Positions 1 through 8,532 of a stretch of 64,000 bases of DNA are shown piece after piece. Origin of the DNA: Streptomyces camponoticapitis (GTDB lineage: Bacteria; Actinomycetota; Actinomycetes; Streptomycetales; Streptomycetaceae). The position numbers and the translations under genes were made by a program. The notes below the pieces were generated by a model, which made no database searches, was not told where the DNA came from, and saw nothing but the letters and a program-made list of their open reading frames with translations. The stretch is taken from positions 93,136-157,135 of the forward strand of contig NZ_BMMV01000021.1 in the NCBI RefSeq assembly GCF_014646115.1. Direction: 5' to 3'. How positions within the stretch are numbered: position 1 is the first letter of the stretch; every line of letters begins with the position of its first letter.

Positions 1-465
1 CCGAGTTATCGCCTGTTCGGGCTGGTCGACACGACCATGGGGGCTGAGACGTTCGATGATGATGCGGACAGATCGAAGTGGCTGCTTCCGGGGCCGGGCC
101 TGGTGTATCTACAGGTGCCCTCTCAGGTGACCACGACGGCGATACGTCTGGAGTCGTGGACCACCGCACTGGCTCCGCCGCCCGGTCAGTGGGCGGGGCA
201 TGAGGAGCTCCAGGTGGACCTTCCCGAAGGCGAGCTTGGTCTGCAGACCGTCGACGGCGGGCTCAGCGAGATTCCGCTGGTGTTGCCGTCGCCGGGCACG
301 CACCGGATGCGGTGGCAGTGGGTGTTCAACCCGGAAACTGGTCCTTTCGCTTCCCCTCTGCAGGATTGTTCCGACGTCCTGCCTACGCCTGCCGGCCATG
401 AAGCCGCTCTGGGCGGGAAGGACCAGTTTTGTCTGGTGCAGATCTGGCGGACCACCGCCGCTTGA
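1..465 (+). CDS. Hypothetical protein, 5' end outside window
   Basis: The reading frame is open from the first base of the window and stops at 465, giving at least 154 codons. An internal ATG at 37 exists, but the preceding twelve codons read as plausible protein, so the true start probably lies upstream. The product is acidic, without signal peptide or membrane segment, rich in Pro, Gly, Trp and Leu, with two Cys near the C-terminus. I do not recognise the family. It sits just upstream of a nuclease-domain remnant on the same strand. The reality of the gene is fairly likely from composition and G+C third-position bias; function is unknown. Confidence 0.55.
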   Translation, partial: PSYRLFGLVDTTMGAETFDDDADRSKWLLPGPGLVYLQVPSQVTTTAIRLESWTTALAPPPGQWAGHEELQVDLPEGELGLQTVDGGLSEIPLVLPSPGTHRMRWQWVFNPETGPFASPLQDCSDVLPTPAGHEAALGGKDQFCLVQIWRTTAA

Positions 466-520
466 ACCGCGTTGAAGGGACCGCAGGGCCGCCCCCGAAT
501 GGGGACGGCCCACGCTTCTG

Positions 521-690
521 ATTTACCGGAGCATCACTGCCGGAGCGTCAGCCCCCGGCGCCCCAGCGGCGGGCAAGGACTGCGACGAATACCCGTTTCA
601 CTCATCCGCCGAAAGCGCTGCCCGCTACCGGTTAGAGGGCAGCGGCGACGAGTTCAAGGACGACTTCGCCGTCCGCTCGCCGCCCTCCAC
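521..690 (+). pseudogene. Remnant of a NucA/NucB-type deoxyribonuclease domain
   Basis: In the frame containing codon 548-550 the sequence encodes the segment AGKDCDEYPF followed by a Ser/Ala-rich stretch and SGDEFKDDF. The DCDEYPF core is characteristic of the DNase NucA/NucB domain found at the C-terminus of secreted and polymorphic-toxin nucleases in actinobacteria. There is no start codon with a ribosome binding site, and the similarity disappears after about 50 codons, so I read it as the broken end of a former toxin or nuclease gene. The rest of 466-929 shows nothing else I can support. Identification is from motif memory only. Confidence 0.45.
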
Positions 691-929
691 GCTGTTTCCT
701 GCACGGCGACCTCCGCCCGCCCAAACCCAACCACCAGTTGCCCCGCGAGAACATTGCTCCGCGAACGCACCCACCTCGCGTTGCGCGCCTTGGACGGGAG
801 GTAGCGCAGGGGCGTCTGCGAGGGGGGGCGGCACGCCCGGAACGGTGGTCACCAGGTACCCCAGTCCATCCACCACAGAAGGGGCATCTCCTCGGACACG
901 TCCTCGCCGGAGGCGAGCGAAGACGAAGA

Positions 930-1205
930 TCAAAACGGAACCGACAGCCCGGCCTTGCGCAGCTGGGACAGAGCTGTGGACATGCATTGCCCCACAGTCC
1001 TCCCATCAGCACGCATGGCATGGTCCAAGGGACCCCCACTGGCGGCGAACGTCCAAGCCGGCGCGTTGTCAGCCACCCTCTCGGCATCCACCCTGATCAT
1101 GGCATTCACGCCCTGCTCCCCCAGCCACTCCAGGATGAGGAGCGTCGCGTCCTCGATACCACCGTCCTGGTCGATCTTTGGCCAGCGGCCCCGGTTTCCT
1201 GTCAT
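930..1205 (-). CDS. Small hypothetical protein
   Basis: A 91-residue protein beginning at an ATG at 1205, chosen because residues upstream of it overlap the coding phase of the neighbouring gene and look like noise. It is soluble, with no signal peptide; the middle has ILEWLGEQGVNAMIRVDAER followed by an Ala/Gly-rich stretch and a Leu/Lys C-terminus. It lies 59 bases downstream of the DUF6000 gene on the same strand and could share its transcript. I do not recognise the family. A role as partner of the neighbouring nuclease remnant is possible but pure speculation. Confidence 0.5.
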   Translation of the reverse strand: MTGNRGRWPKIDQDGGIEDATLLILEWLGEQGVNAMIRVDAERVADNAPAWTFAASGGPLDHAMRADGRTVGQCMSTALSQLRKAGLSVPF

Positions 1206-1264
1206 TGCCCGGACTCTACCGAGAGGTTCGAAGCGGGCGGCGTCCAGCGGTCTGGCAAGGAAGT

Positions 1265-1888
1265 TCAGTGCCTGGTCTCCGTTCTGGCAAAGAGTTCGGC
1301 GCACTCGCCGGCGAAGGAACAGAGCTGGTCCACGACCTGCCGGTACTCGTGCGGATCCCGCGCCATGTTCGGCGTGGCATCGGTCCACAGCTGCCACAGG
1401 CCACCGGCGGCAAGGTATGGGGACGCTCGCTCGGACCCAAGGACGGCATCAAGGTGGAGCAGCGTGCTGAGGGCAAAGGTCTGGTCGTAGGCGAGGTCGG
1501 GTTGAGGCAAGTAGCGATCAAGGTATCCGCAGAGCAGATCGGCGTCCGCGCTCGTGCCGAAGGTGGCAAGCGTGATGCAGTGGGCCCCGCCGTAGGGGCC
1601 TCCGGTGGCCAGCAGTAGTTCGCCGATGCGGCCCCGGAACTCGGTCCTCCCGGCTACAGCAACCAGCCAGGAGGCAGTCTTACGCTCTCGCCAACCACCT
1701 TCGAAAAGGATGCTGAGCTCAGCGGAAGTGATCTCCCCGGCAGCCTGGACCAGTTCCCTCACGAACAGGTCGCGCTCAGGCCCGTTCAACCGCAGCGAGC
1801 TTCCACCCAGCCGCAGGTACCGCCGACCGGGCGTGACGAACCTTCGGACCAGGTCCATGAGCTCGGGGTCGGTGTGGGCGTAGCGCAT
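1265..1888 (-). CDS. DUF6000 family protein
   Basis: A 207-residue soluble protein that matches my memory of the DUF6000 family of Streptomyces: an N-terminal DPELMDLVRRFVTPGRRY block, a central GRIGELLLATGGPYGGAHC block, and a C-terminal stretch with WQLWTDATPN. The middle resembles helical-repeat scaffolds that sense the number of rows (GHCIAL-type motif). No catalytic motif is visible and the function is unknown. The ATG at 1888 is preceded on the minus strand by a TAAAGAT box only about 8 bases away and no clear ribosome binding site, which would fit a leaderless transcript. It is followed on the same strand by the small gene ending at 930. Confidence 0.75.
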   Translation of the reverse strand: MRYAHTDPELMDLVRRFVTPGRRYLRLGGSSLRLNGPERDLFVRELVQAAGEITSAELSILFEGGWRERKTASWLVAVAGRTEFRGRIGELLLATGGPYGGAHCITLATFGTSADADLLCGYLDRYLPQPDLAYDQTFALSTLLHLDAVLGSERASPYLAAGGLWQLWTDATPNMARDPHEYRQVVDQLCSFAGECAELFARTETRH

Positions 1889-2353
1889 GGTGCATCTTTA
1901 TCCCGGCGAAAACCCAACTGCCAGCTGTTTGGTTCAGAGAAGCAGGCGTCTTCGTGGATTCGGGCAATTCCGTAGGCGCGGGCACACGGGCCGACGGAGA
2001 GTTCGGCCGTCTGGATGACGCCATCGTCGTGGAGGTCGCGCGGTAGCTGCGCATGCCTGGTTGAAGTTGGGCTCGATCAGCGCGGCGGTCGGCCCGACGG
2101 TTGTGATCCGGCCCTCGGGGTAGGTGGGCGGGCTCGTTGTCGACCGCGCCGTCAAGCGGTCGGCCGGCACGCCGGGAGATCACATCACCGAGACCGAGTG
2201 GGCATGAACACTCTGGGCTACGGCCTCCGCGGGAGGCGTCATCTGCTGGTCCAGCCTGACGCGCCGTCGGTCTGTTGAACCGATGCCCGCCGATTCAGGC
2301 AGGCCCCGGCCAATCGACCGGCGCGCCACGCGCGACGGTCGGTGATACTTACG
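1889..2353. other. Gap without a supportable gene
   Basis: About 465 bases between two minus-strand genes. Short open frames on the minus strand (for example 1934-2170, beginning near PADRLTARSTTSPPTYPEG) have partly protein-like composition but no ribosome binding site, no recognisable motif and stops in flanking codons. This may be a decayed gene. I see no promoter or repeat that I would defend. Confidence 0.3.
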
Positions 2354-2746
2354 TCAGCGACCTCGGACCGGTTCAAGAAACTCAAGCCGGTTGCCAAGCT
2401 TGTCGAACGTGTAGAACCGATCGTGCCCAGGGAAGCTGTCATCCCAGGTGACACTCAGTCCGTTGTCCTGCAACCGCTCGGCGAGCGCGTGGAGCGAGGT
2501 CACAAGGATCCCCGGATGCGCTTTCCTGCTCGGACGAAAGTCCTCTTCAACTCCCAAGTGGACCTCCAGGTCGCCACCCCGGAACCAGCACCCACCGCGA
2601 GCCGCAAGCTCCTGCGGCTTCTTGAGCTCTCTCATGCCGAGAACGCGTCCCCAAAAATCGCGGCAGAGTTCCTCAGCCCCTGGTGGGATCGCCAACTGCA
2701 CGTGATGCAGGCCGCCCAAGGCGTATCCGAGCGTTCCCTGAGTCAC
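2354..2746 (-). CDS. VOC family protein (glyoxalase/dioxygenase-like)
   Basis: A 130-residue single-domain protein of the vicinal oxygen chelate superfamily. It opens with GLHHVQLAIPPG, typical of the first beta strand carrying the His metal ligand, then the RDFWGRVLGM helix, the WFRGGDLEVHLGVEEDF strand pair with a second His, and the C-terminal DPxGNRLEF-like strand (here DKLGNRLEFLEP) with the Glu ligand. The GTG at 2746 is the chosen start because a GGGGAG ribosome binding site lies five bases before it; the longer upstream frame looks like noise. Small VOC proteins act as dioxygenases, lyases or antibiotic-binding resistance proteins, and the substrate here cannot be told. It is a monocistronic gene. 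Confidence 0.82.
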   Translation of the reverse strand: MTQGTLGYALGGLHHVQLAIPPGAEELCRDFWGRVLGMRELKKPQELAARGGCWFRGGDLEVHLGVEEDFRPSRKAHPGILVTSLHALAERLQDNGLSVTWDDSFPGHDRFYTFDKLGNRLEFLEPVRGR

Positions 2747-3152
2747 ATCGTCTCCCCTGCTATGAAACCCTGAGGCCACGGTATTGAGAGTCGGCTGGTC
2801 CTGCACGCGTACTCCTGGATGTCGTTGCCGTGAGAGGCGCGGCTGGGGCCCGGCACGCGTCCCGTCGGCGGCCGGCTGCACACCCCGTACGACAGGCGAA
2901 CCACCCCCCCAGCGGCTACTCGTCGCCGCACAGCGTCGTGCAGCGGCACAGTTTACGAGGTCGAACCCCGCGATCACATCGGTGCGCCACAGCTCCCGCA
3001 GCAAGATGCAACGTGCAGTCAGTGTTCACCAAAGGCTCGCGACGGCGTCATTCGCACGTATTGGTGGACCTTTGTGATCGAGTGCGCGTCCTGATCGAAA
3101 TCAGCGCAACAGGGGGGTTTCCCCTGCTTCCTCTCTTGACCCCGAGGTACCA
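2747..3152. promoter_or_regulatory. Divergent upstream region with leader hairpins
   Basis: This 406-base intergenic segment separates the VOC gene (minus) from the large secreted hydrolase (plus). Visible elements are CTGAT-CGAA-ATCAG at 3091-3104, CAGGGG-ggttt-CCCCTG at 3110-3126 ending 26 bases before the ATG at 3153, and a lone GTTCACC at 3024-3030 that matches one half of a PhoP direct-repeat box. The second repeat needed for a PHO box is not convincing. The hairpin so close to the start codon may affect translation. There is no gene here that I can support. Confidence 0.4.
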
Positions 3153-6100
3153 ATGAGATTGATGGTCTTGAACCATCGGCGTACGGGACCATGGCTGCTC
3201 GTGCTCGCCACAGCGACCGCAATGGCCTCCGCACCTGCCGTGGCGTACGCGGACAGCGGCCCAGTCGGGCCGGTCGTCGTTGCTCCGGCCAACATCGATC
3301 CGGTCACCGGTGTGCCCGTGACCGGTGCTGGGACCGCCGTTGCGCCCGTCACCGGTGCGCCGCACACCGGTGCGCCCGTCACCGGCGGAATCCCCTTGAC
3401 CAACACGTCCGAGAGGATCGGCCCGGGCATCGACCTCCAGCACGTGAAGGCCCTTGACCAGAAGGGCTGGTACGACGCGCAGTTCCTGACCGTCGACCTG
3501 TCCAAGCGCGCGGTCGGCACGGATCTGCTGACCTCCGGCCCCGTCGCGTCCGGCGGGCCACTGAGCGAGGCCGCCAACAAGGCCGGTGCCGTCGCGGGCG
3601 TCAACGGCGAGTTCTTCGACATCGGCAACTCCAACGCGGCGCTCGGCGGCGAGGTCCAGAGCGGAAAGCTGATCAAGTCCGCCGACATCAGCGGCCGTCA
3701 GCACGTGGGCGTCACCAAGGACGGCGTCGCCCGGCTCGTGGACCTCTCTGTCGACGCGAACGCCAACTTCGCGGGTGCGGACCACAAGGTGCTGTCCCTC
3801 AACGCCGCGAACGGCGCCGGGGTCCCCGCGGACGGTCTGATCGCGTTCACCTCGGCGTGGGGCGACTACAGCCGCAACCGCGGCCTGACGGGCGTGGCCG
3901 CCGACCAGATCGCCGAGGTGCTGGTCAAGAACGGCTCGGTCGTGTCGGTCACGCCGAACGGTCCCGCGGGCTCGGGGACGATCGCGGACGACAGCTTCGT
4001 GCTTGTCGGGCGCGGCGCCTCGGCGACCGCGCTGCGCGCGCTGGAGCCCGGCGACCCGGTGAAGCTCGACTACGATCTCGCCGACAGCGCAGCCAGGACG
4101 TTGAAGTTCGCGCTCGGCCACGGCGGCACCATCGTCTCCGGTGGCAAGGTCGTCAGCGGTCTGGACACCTCGGTCGCCCCGCGCACCGCGCTCGGTTTCA
4201 AGAACGGCGGCAAGACGCTCGTTCTGGCCACCTGGGACGGCCCGGGCGGCACCGGCAAGGGCGGCGTCGGGATCGACAAGGAGGCGCGTGACCTCGTCGC
4301 GATGGGCGTGGAGACCGCGGTCAACCTCGACGGTGGCGGCTCCACGACGATGGTCGCCCGCGCGCTCGGCGGGGACGCCGCGACCGTCCGCAACGTCCCG
4401 TCCGACGGTCAGGAGCGCAACGACCCGAACGGCGTGGGGGTGTTCGTCTCGAAGGGGGACGGCAAGCTGGACCAGCTCCTCGTCAGGCCCGCGCCGGGTG
4501 CGGCGTCGGCCGACGGTGGCGTGAAGGTCTTTCCGGGACTGCACCGCCGCCTTGTCGCGGAGGGCGTCGACAACCACGAGACGCCGGTGTCGGTCGACCC
4601 GAAGTCCGTGCGGTGGACCGCGAGCGGAGCACCCGTCAAGGGCGGCATGCTCACGGCCCCGGCCCATGCGGATCGCACGATCACGGTCCGTGCGCATGTG
4701 CGTAACGACAAGGCGGAGGAGAAGGTCTCCGTCCTCGGCGCGGTCAACAGCGTGGAGATGTCGTCCCAGCGCCTGTCGATCGCCGACGCGACGCCCGACA
4801 ACGCTGTCAGCGTCTCCGTGACCGGCCGCGACGCCCAGGGCTACACGGCTCCGATCGACCCGCAGGACCTCGTCCTCGACTACGACCACAGCGTCCTCGA
4901 CATCAAGTCCGTGGACGGCAAGCTGAAGATCACCCCGCTCACCGACGCGGGCACGGTCCTCAAGGTCTCGGTCGGCGGCAAGTCGGTCCAGCTCCCGGTC
5001 ACGGTCGGCGTGCAGACGAAGACGGTCTACGACTTCGACGACGATGTGCTCGCCCACTGGGTCAACAACAGCACGGCGGCCACGACGTTCTCGGCGGACC
5101 CCGACGGTCTGCGGATCGACTTCAACGCGATGCGCAACGTGGGCATCGCGGCGAAGTCGGCGGCCGGACGCATCACCGTGCCCGGCCAACCGCTTCGCCT
5201 GCGGGTGCGGCTCAAGTCGAGCATCAGCGTGCCGAACGGTCTCACCTACATCAGCTACGTCGACGCGGACGGCAAGAGCAACGGCTCGTACGGCACCGGT
5301 CTGATCGCGAGCGACGACTGGCAGAACGCGTCGTTCACGCTGCCCGCGAACACGAAGTTCCCGATCGCGGTCTCGGGCTTCCAGGGCATCAACACCAGCG
5401 CCGCGCAACAGAAGGCGGGCACGTTCGTCCTTGACCGCGTCGAGGCCGACGTCCCGACGTCGATCGACCAGCCCGACCAGCCCGACCAGCCCGGCCCGCG
5501 GCCCGACCCGCTCGTCTCCGACGACGGCTCGCTGCCCCAGGGCCACGACACGTGGAAGTTCGCCACGCTGTCGGACGTGCAGTTCACCGCCGACAACCCG
5601 GCGTTGACCGAGGTCGCGACGGCCGCCATCCAGCGGATCCGCAAGACCAATCCGGACTTGGTCGTCCTCAACGGTGACATCACCGACCGCGGGCTGCCGC
5701 AGGACCTCTCCCTCGCCCGCAAGGTACTCACCGACGCCGGGTGCGACCTCGTACCGGTCGGCCAGGAGCCGGCGGCGAACAGCACGCCGAACCCGAAGTC
5801 CGGCTCGGTCCCCTGCTATTACGTACCGGGCAACCACGAGTCCTACGGCCTCAACAACGTCCAGCAGGACCTGACGAACTTCACCGAGGAGTTCGGCCGG
5901 CCGTACCGGACGTTCGACCACAAGGGCACGCGGTTCATCCTGCTCGCCAGCTCCGTCGGGTCGCTGCGCGGGACGGCGTGGGACCAGCTCCCGATGTTCC
6001 AGAAGGCACTCGCCGACGCGAAGAACGACCGCTCGGTGCACAACGTCATGGTGTTCGCCCACCACCCGGTGGACGACCCCGCCGAGACGAAGTCCAGCCA

Positions 6101-6746
6101 GCTCGGCGACCGCGACGAGGCCGCGCTCGTCGAGCAGATGCTCACGGACTTCCGCGGCTCCACGGGCAAGGGCGCGGCGATGGCCGGATCCCACGCCCAG
6201 ATCGCCGACGTCCACCGCCTTGAGGGCGTCCCGTACACGGTGCTGCCGTCGTCGGGCAAGGACCCGTATGGCACGCCGGACCGCGGTGGCTTCACGGGGT
6301 GGGTCAACTGGTCCGTCGACGCCGACCGAAGCGCGAACCAGCAGTGGCTCGAGGCCGATGTGCGCGCCTTCGCGCAGTCCATCACGCTCAACACCCCGGC
6401 TTCGGTGAAGGCCGGCAGGACCGCGCAGCTCTCGGGCAGCATCGTGCAGCCGCAGGGCGTGGGGACGGGCAGCCGTGTGGTGCCGCTGCGATACCCGATG
6501 TCGGTCCACTGGAGCGGCTCGTCCAACCTGGTGATCGGCAGCGGGAAGCAGGCCATCGACCGGGCCCGCGACAAGGGCAAGGTCGCGATCCTCGACCCGC
6601 AGACCCGGACGCTCACCGCGCTGCGCCGTGGCACGGTGACCGTGTCGGTGACGAACGACTCGATGCGTGCCTACACCGACGACAGCTCGCTCGCGCCGAT
6701 CACGACCTCGAAGACCATCGAGGTCCTGCCGGCCTCGTCCGGGTGA
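3153..6746 (+). CDS. Secreted phosphodiester glycosidase / metallophosphoesterase fusion protein
   Basis: A 1197-residue exported protein. Residues 1-33 are a signal peptide ending near AVAYA. A Pro-Val-Thr-Gly rich low-complexity linker (about 45-75) follows. Residues ~80-430 form a phosphodiester glycosidase domain (NAGPA family) with GVNGEFFD and the hallmark NLDGGGSTTM near 390. Next come a beta-sandwich/Big-like region (~440-640), a galactose-binding-like domain (~640-770), a DQPDQPDQPG linker, and a calcineurin-like metallophosphoesterase domain (~795-1090) with LSDVQF, NGDITDRG, VPGNHES, FAHHP and GSHAQ metal-binding blocks. A Big2-like C-terminus ends the protein. Both catalytic modules act on phosphodiesters or phosphosugars, so extracellular scavenging of teichoic-acid-type or glycerophosphodiester polymers is a reasonable inference. 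It is transcribed alone. Confidence 0.9.
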   Translation: MRLMVLNHRRTGPWLLVLATATAMASAPAVAYADSGPVGPVVVAPANIDPVTGVPVTGAGTAVAPVTGAPHTGAPVTGGIPLTNTSERIGPGIDLQHVKALDQKGWYDAQFLTVDLSKRAVGTDLLTSGPVASGGPLSEAANKAGAVAGVNGEFFDIGNSNAALGGEVQSGKLIKSADISGRQHVGVTKDGVARLVDLSVDANANFAGADHKVLSLNAANGAGVPADGLIAFTSAWGDYSRNRGLTGVAADQIAEVLVKNGSVVSVTPNGPAGSGTIADDSFVLVGRGASATALRALEPGDPVKLDYDLADSAARTLKFALGHGGTIVSGGKVVSGLDTSVAPRTALGFKNGGKTLVLATWDGPGGTGKGGVGIDKEARDLVAMGVETAVNLDGGGSTTMVARALGGDAATVRNVPSDGQERNDPNGVGVFVSKGDGKLDQLLVRPAPGAASADGGVKVFPGLHRRLVAEGVDNHETPVSVDPKSVRWTASGAPVKGGMLTAPAHADRTITVRAHVRNDKAEEKVSVLGAVNSVEMSSQRLSIADATPDNAVSVSVTGRDAQGYTAPIDPQDLVLDYDHSVLDIKSVDGKLKITPLTDAGTVLKVSVGGKSVQLPVTVGVQTKTVYDFDDDVLAHWVNNSTAATTFSADPDGLRIDFNAMRNVGIAAKSAAGRITVPGQPLRLRVRLKSSISVPNGLTYISYVDADGKSNGSYGTGLIASDDWQNASFTLPANTKFPIAVSGFQGINTSAAQQKAGTFVLDRVEADVPTSIDQPDQPDQPGPRPDPLVSDDGSLPQGHDTWKFATLSDVQFTADNPALTEVATAAIQRIRKTNPDLVVLNGDITDRGLPQDLSLARKVLTDAGCDLVPVGQEPAANSTPNPKSGSVPCYYVPGNHESYGLNNVQQDLTNFTEEFGRPYRTFDHKGTRFILLASSVGSLRGTAWDQLPMFQKALADAKNDRSVHNVMVFAHHPVDDPAETKSSQLGDRDEAALVEQMLTDFRGSTGKGAAMAGSHAQIADVHRLEGVPYTVLPSSGKDPYGTPDRGGFTGWVNWSVDADRSANQQWLEADVRAFAQSITLNTPASVKAGRTAQLSGSIVQPQGVGTGSRVVPLRYPMSVHWSGSSNLVIGSGKQAIDRARDKGKVAILDPQTRTLTALRRGTVTVSVTNDSMRAYTDDSSLAPITTSKTIEVLPASSG

Positions 6747-6820
6747 CCGTAACCACCATGGGCACGCAGCGGTCGCGGATCGGTTCCTGAGCGGTCCGGT
6801 CCGCCGCGCACAGCGGCCCG

Positions 6821-6854
6821 GACGGGGGCGAGCACGTACGTGCTCGCCCCCGTC
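6821..6854. terminator. Bidirectional terminator, 17-bp perfect arms
   Basis: A perfect 34-base palindrome whose arms GACGGGGGCGAGCACGT meet directly at the centre. It lies between the convergent hydrolase gene (ending 6746) and the arabinofuranosidase gene (ending 6968), the expected place for a shared intrinsic terminator. As is usual in Streptomyces there is no long U tract. Such perfect symmetry could also extrude as a cruciform. Confidence 0.85.
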
Positions 6855-6967
6855 GTGATCCAGCTCGCGGTGCGCCCGAGGGGCGGGGGGCAGGGTGGTG
6901 CCGTTGCCGAACGCGGGAATGGTGTCGGCTCCGGCTCCGAACGTTTCCGGGCCGGCCAACGGGCCTG

Positions 6968-8479
6968 TCAGGCAAGCCTGATGACGTTCCACGACATCGG
7001 TTCCAGCATGGCGTGGAGCGTGCCGTCGGACAGTGTCGTCCCCTTTCCTTCATGTGGTACGACCCGCTCGGGATCGGCCAGCGTGTTGGTTGCCTCCGGG
7101 TCCGCGTCGGCCAGCACGCTGTGTCCGAGGACCCGGCCGGCCGCCACCCCCCGCAGACCGACCTCAAGCGGCAGCGTGTTCTCCAGGCTCCGGTTGACGG
7201 CGAAGACCGTCACCGTGCCGGTCTCTTCGTCCACCGTCGCCGTGGCGTGGAGCAGGGGCACCGTGCCGTAGCGGGCTGTCTCGTGCGTCGGGCCGGTGAC
7301 ATTGACCTGGAGCACCCGTCCGCGCCCGTACCGGGAGGCCTGCGCGAAGGGATAGAACGTGGTCTGCTTCCAGGCCGGGCCACCCGGCTCCGTCATGATC
7401 GGGGCGATCACATTGACCAGTTGGGCGAGGCAGGCGATTCTCACCCGGTCGGCGTGCCGCAGCAGCGCGATGAGCAGCGAGCCGAAGACGACGGCGTCGG
7501 TGACCGTGTAGTTGTCCTCCAGCAGCCTGGGCGCCTCGGCCCAGTCGGGGGACGGCTGCTCGTGGTGGCGGGTCTGGTACCAGACGTTCCATTCGTCGAA
7601 GGAGAGACCGATCCGCTTCTTCGACCTGAGCCGGGCGCCGATGTGGTCGCAGGTGGCCACGACGCTCTCGATGAACGACTCCATGTCGACGGCGGACGCG
7701 AGGAACGAGTCGCGGTCGCCGTCGTGCTCCTGGTAATAGGCGTGCAGCGAGATGTGGTCGACGAGGTCGTACGTCTGCGTCAGGACGGTGGCCTCCCACT
7801 CGGCAAAGGTGGGCATGGACCGGCCGGAGCTGCCGCAGGCGACGAGTTCGGCACCGGGTTCGATCTGCCGCATCGCGCGTGCGGTCTCGGCGGCCAGCCG
7901 CCCGTACTCCTCGGCCGTCTTGTGGCCGGTCTGCCAGGGGCCGTCCAGCTCGTTGCCCAGGCACCACAGCCGGATGCCGTACGGGTCCTTGGCACCGTGC
8001 GCGACGCGGCGGTCGGACAGCGCGGTGCCGCCGGGGTGGTTGGCGTACTCCTGCAGTTCGAGGGCTTCCGCGACTCCGCGCGTCCCCAGATTGAGCGCCA
8101 TCATGGGTTCGCCGCCGGCCTTCGTGACGAAGTCGATGAACTCGCCGAGGCCGAAGCAGTTGGTCTCGGTCGACCGCCAGGCGAGATCGAGGCGGCGTGG
8201 CCGGTCCTCCACCGGGCCGACGCCGTCCTCCCACTTGTAGCCGGAGACGAAGTTGCCGCCGGGGTAGCGGATCGCGGTGACCCCCAGTTCGCGGACGAGG
8301 CCGAGGACATCCTGCCGCAGTCCGGCCTCATCGGCGGCGGGGTGTCCCGGTTCGAAGATTCCGGTGTAGACACAGCGGCCGAGGTGCTCGACGAACGATC
8401 CGAACAGGCGTGGATCCACCTTCCCGACGCCGAAGGCAGGGTCGAGGGTGAAGCGGGCGGGGGCGTCGTTGCCTGTCAT
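6968..8479 (-). CDS. Alpha-L-arabinofuranosidase, GH51
   Basis: A 503-residue cytoplasmic enzyme, full length for GH51. It releases terminal alpha-L-arabinofuranosyl groups from arabino-oligosaccharides. The N-terminal GSFVEHLGRCVYTGI block and RYPGGNFVSGYKW are family signatures. The acid/base Glu is in GNELDGPW (Glu177) and the nucleophile in SFDEWNVW (Glu296); a C-terminal beta domain follows. No signal peptide, fitting action on imported oligosaccharides. ATG 8479 is chosen because the open frame upstream (to 9400) is only the antiphase shadow of the permease gene. It is the last gene of an operon with a solute-binding protein and two permeases. Confidence 0.93.
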   Translation of the reverse strand: MTGNDAPARFTLDPAFGVGKVDPRLFGSFVEHLGRCVYTGIFEPGHPAADEAGLRQDVLGLVRELGVTAIRYPGGNFVSGYKWEDGVGPVEDRPRRLDLAWRSTETNCFGLGEFIDFVTKAGGEPMMALNLGTRGVAEALELQEYANHPGGTALSDRRVAHGAKDPYGIRLWCLGNELDGPWQTGHKTAEEYGRLAAETARAMRQIEPGAELVACGSSGRSMPTFAEWEATVLTQTYDLVDHISLHAYYQEHDGDRDSFLASAVDMESFIESVVATCDHIGARLRSKKRIGLSFDEWNVWYQTRHHEQPSPDWAEAPRLLEDNYTVTDAVVFGSLLIALLRHADRVRIACLAQLVNVIAPIMTEPGGPAWKQTTFYPFAQASRYGRGRVLQVNVTGPTHETARYGTVPLLHATATVDEETGTVTVFAVNRSLENTLPLEVGLRGVAAGRVLGHSVLADADPEATNTLADPERVVPHEGKGTTLSDGTLHAMLEPMSWNVIRLA

Positions 8480-8532
8480 GCGTACCTTTCGGGAGAGGAG
8501 GCTCCGGCGGCGAGAAGACTCGGCAAGCGGGC

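Noticed and set aside
3048..6992. A 1314-codon open frame on the minus strand antisense to the secreted hydrolase
   Set aside because: Composition is Arg/Gly/Asp/Val-rich with no domain, and it mirrors the G+C-rich third positions of the true gene. It is a shadow.
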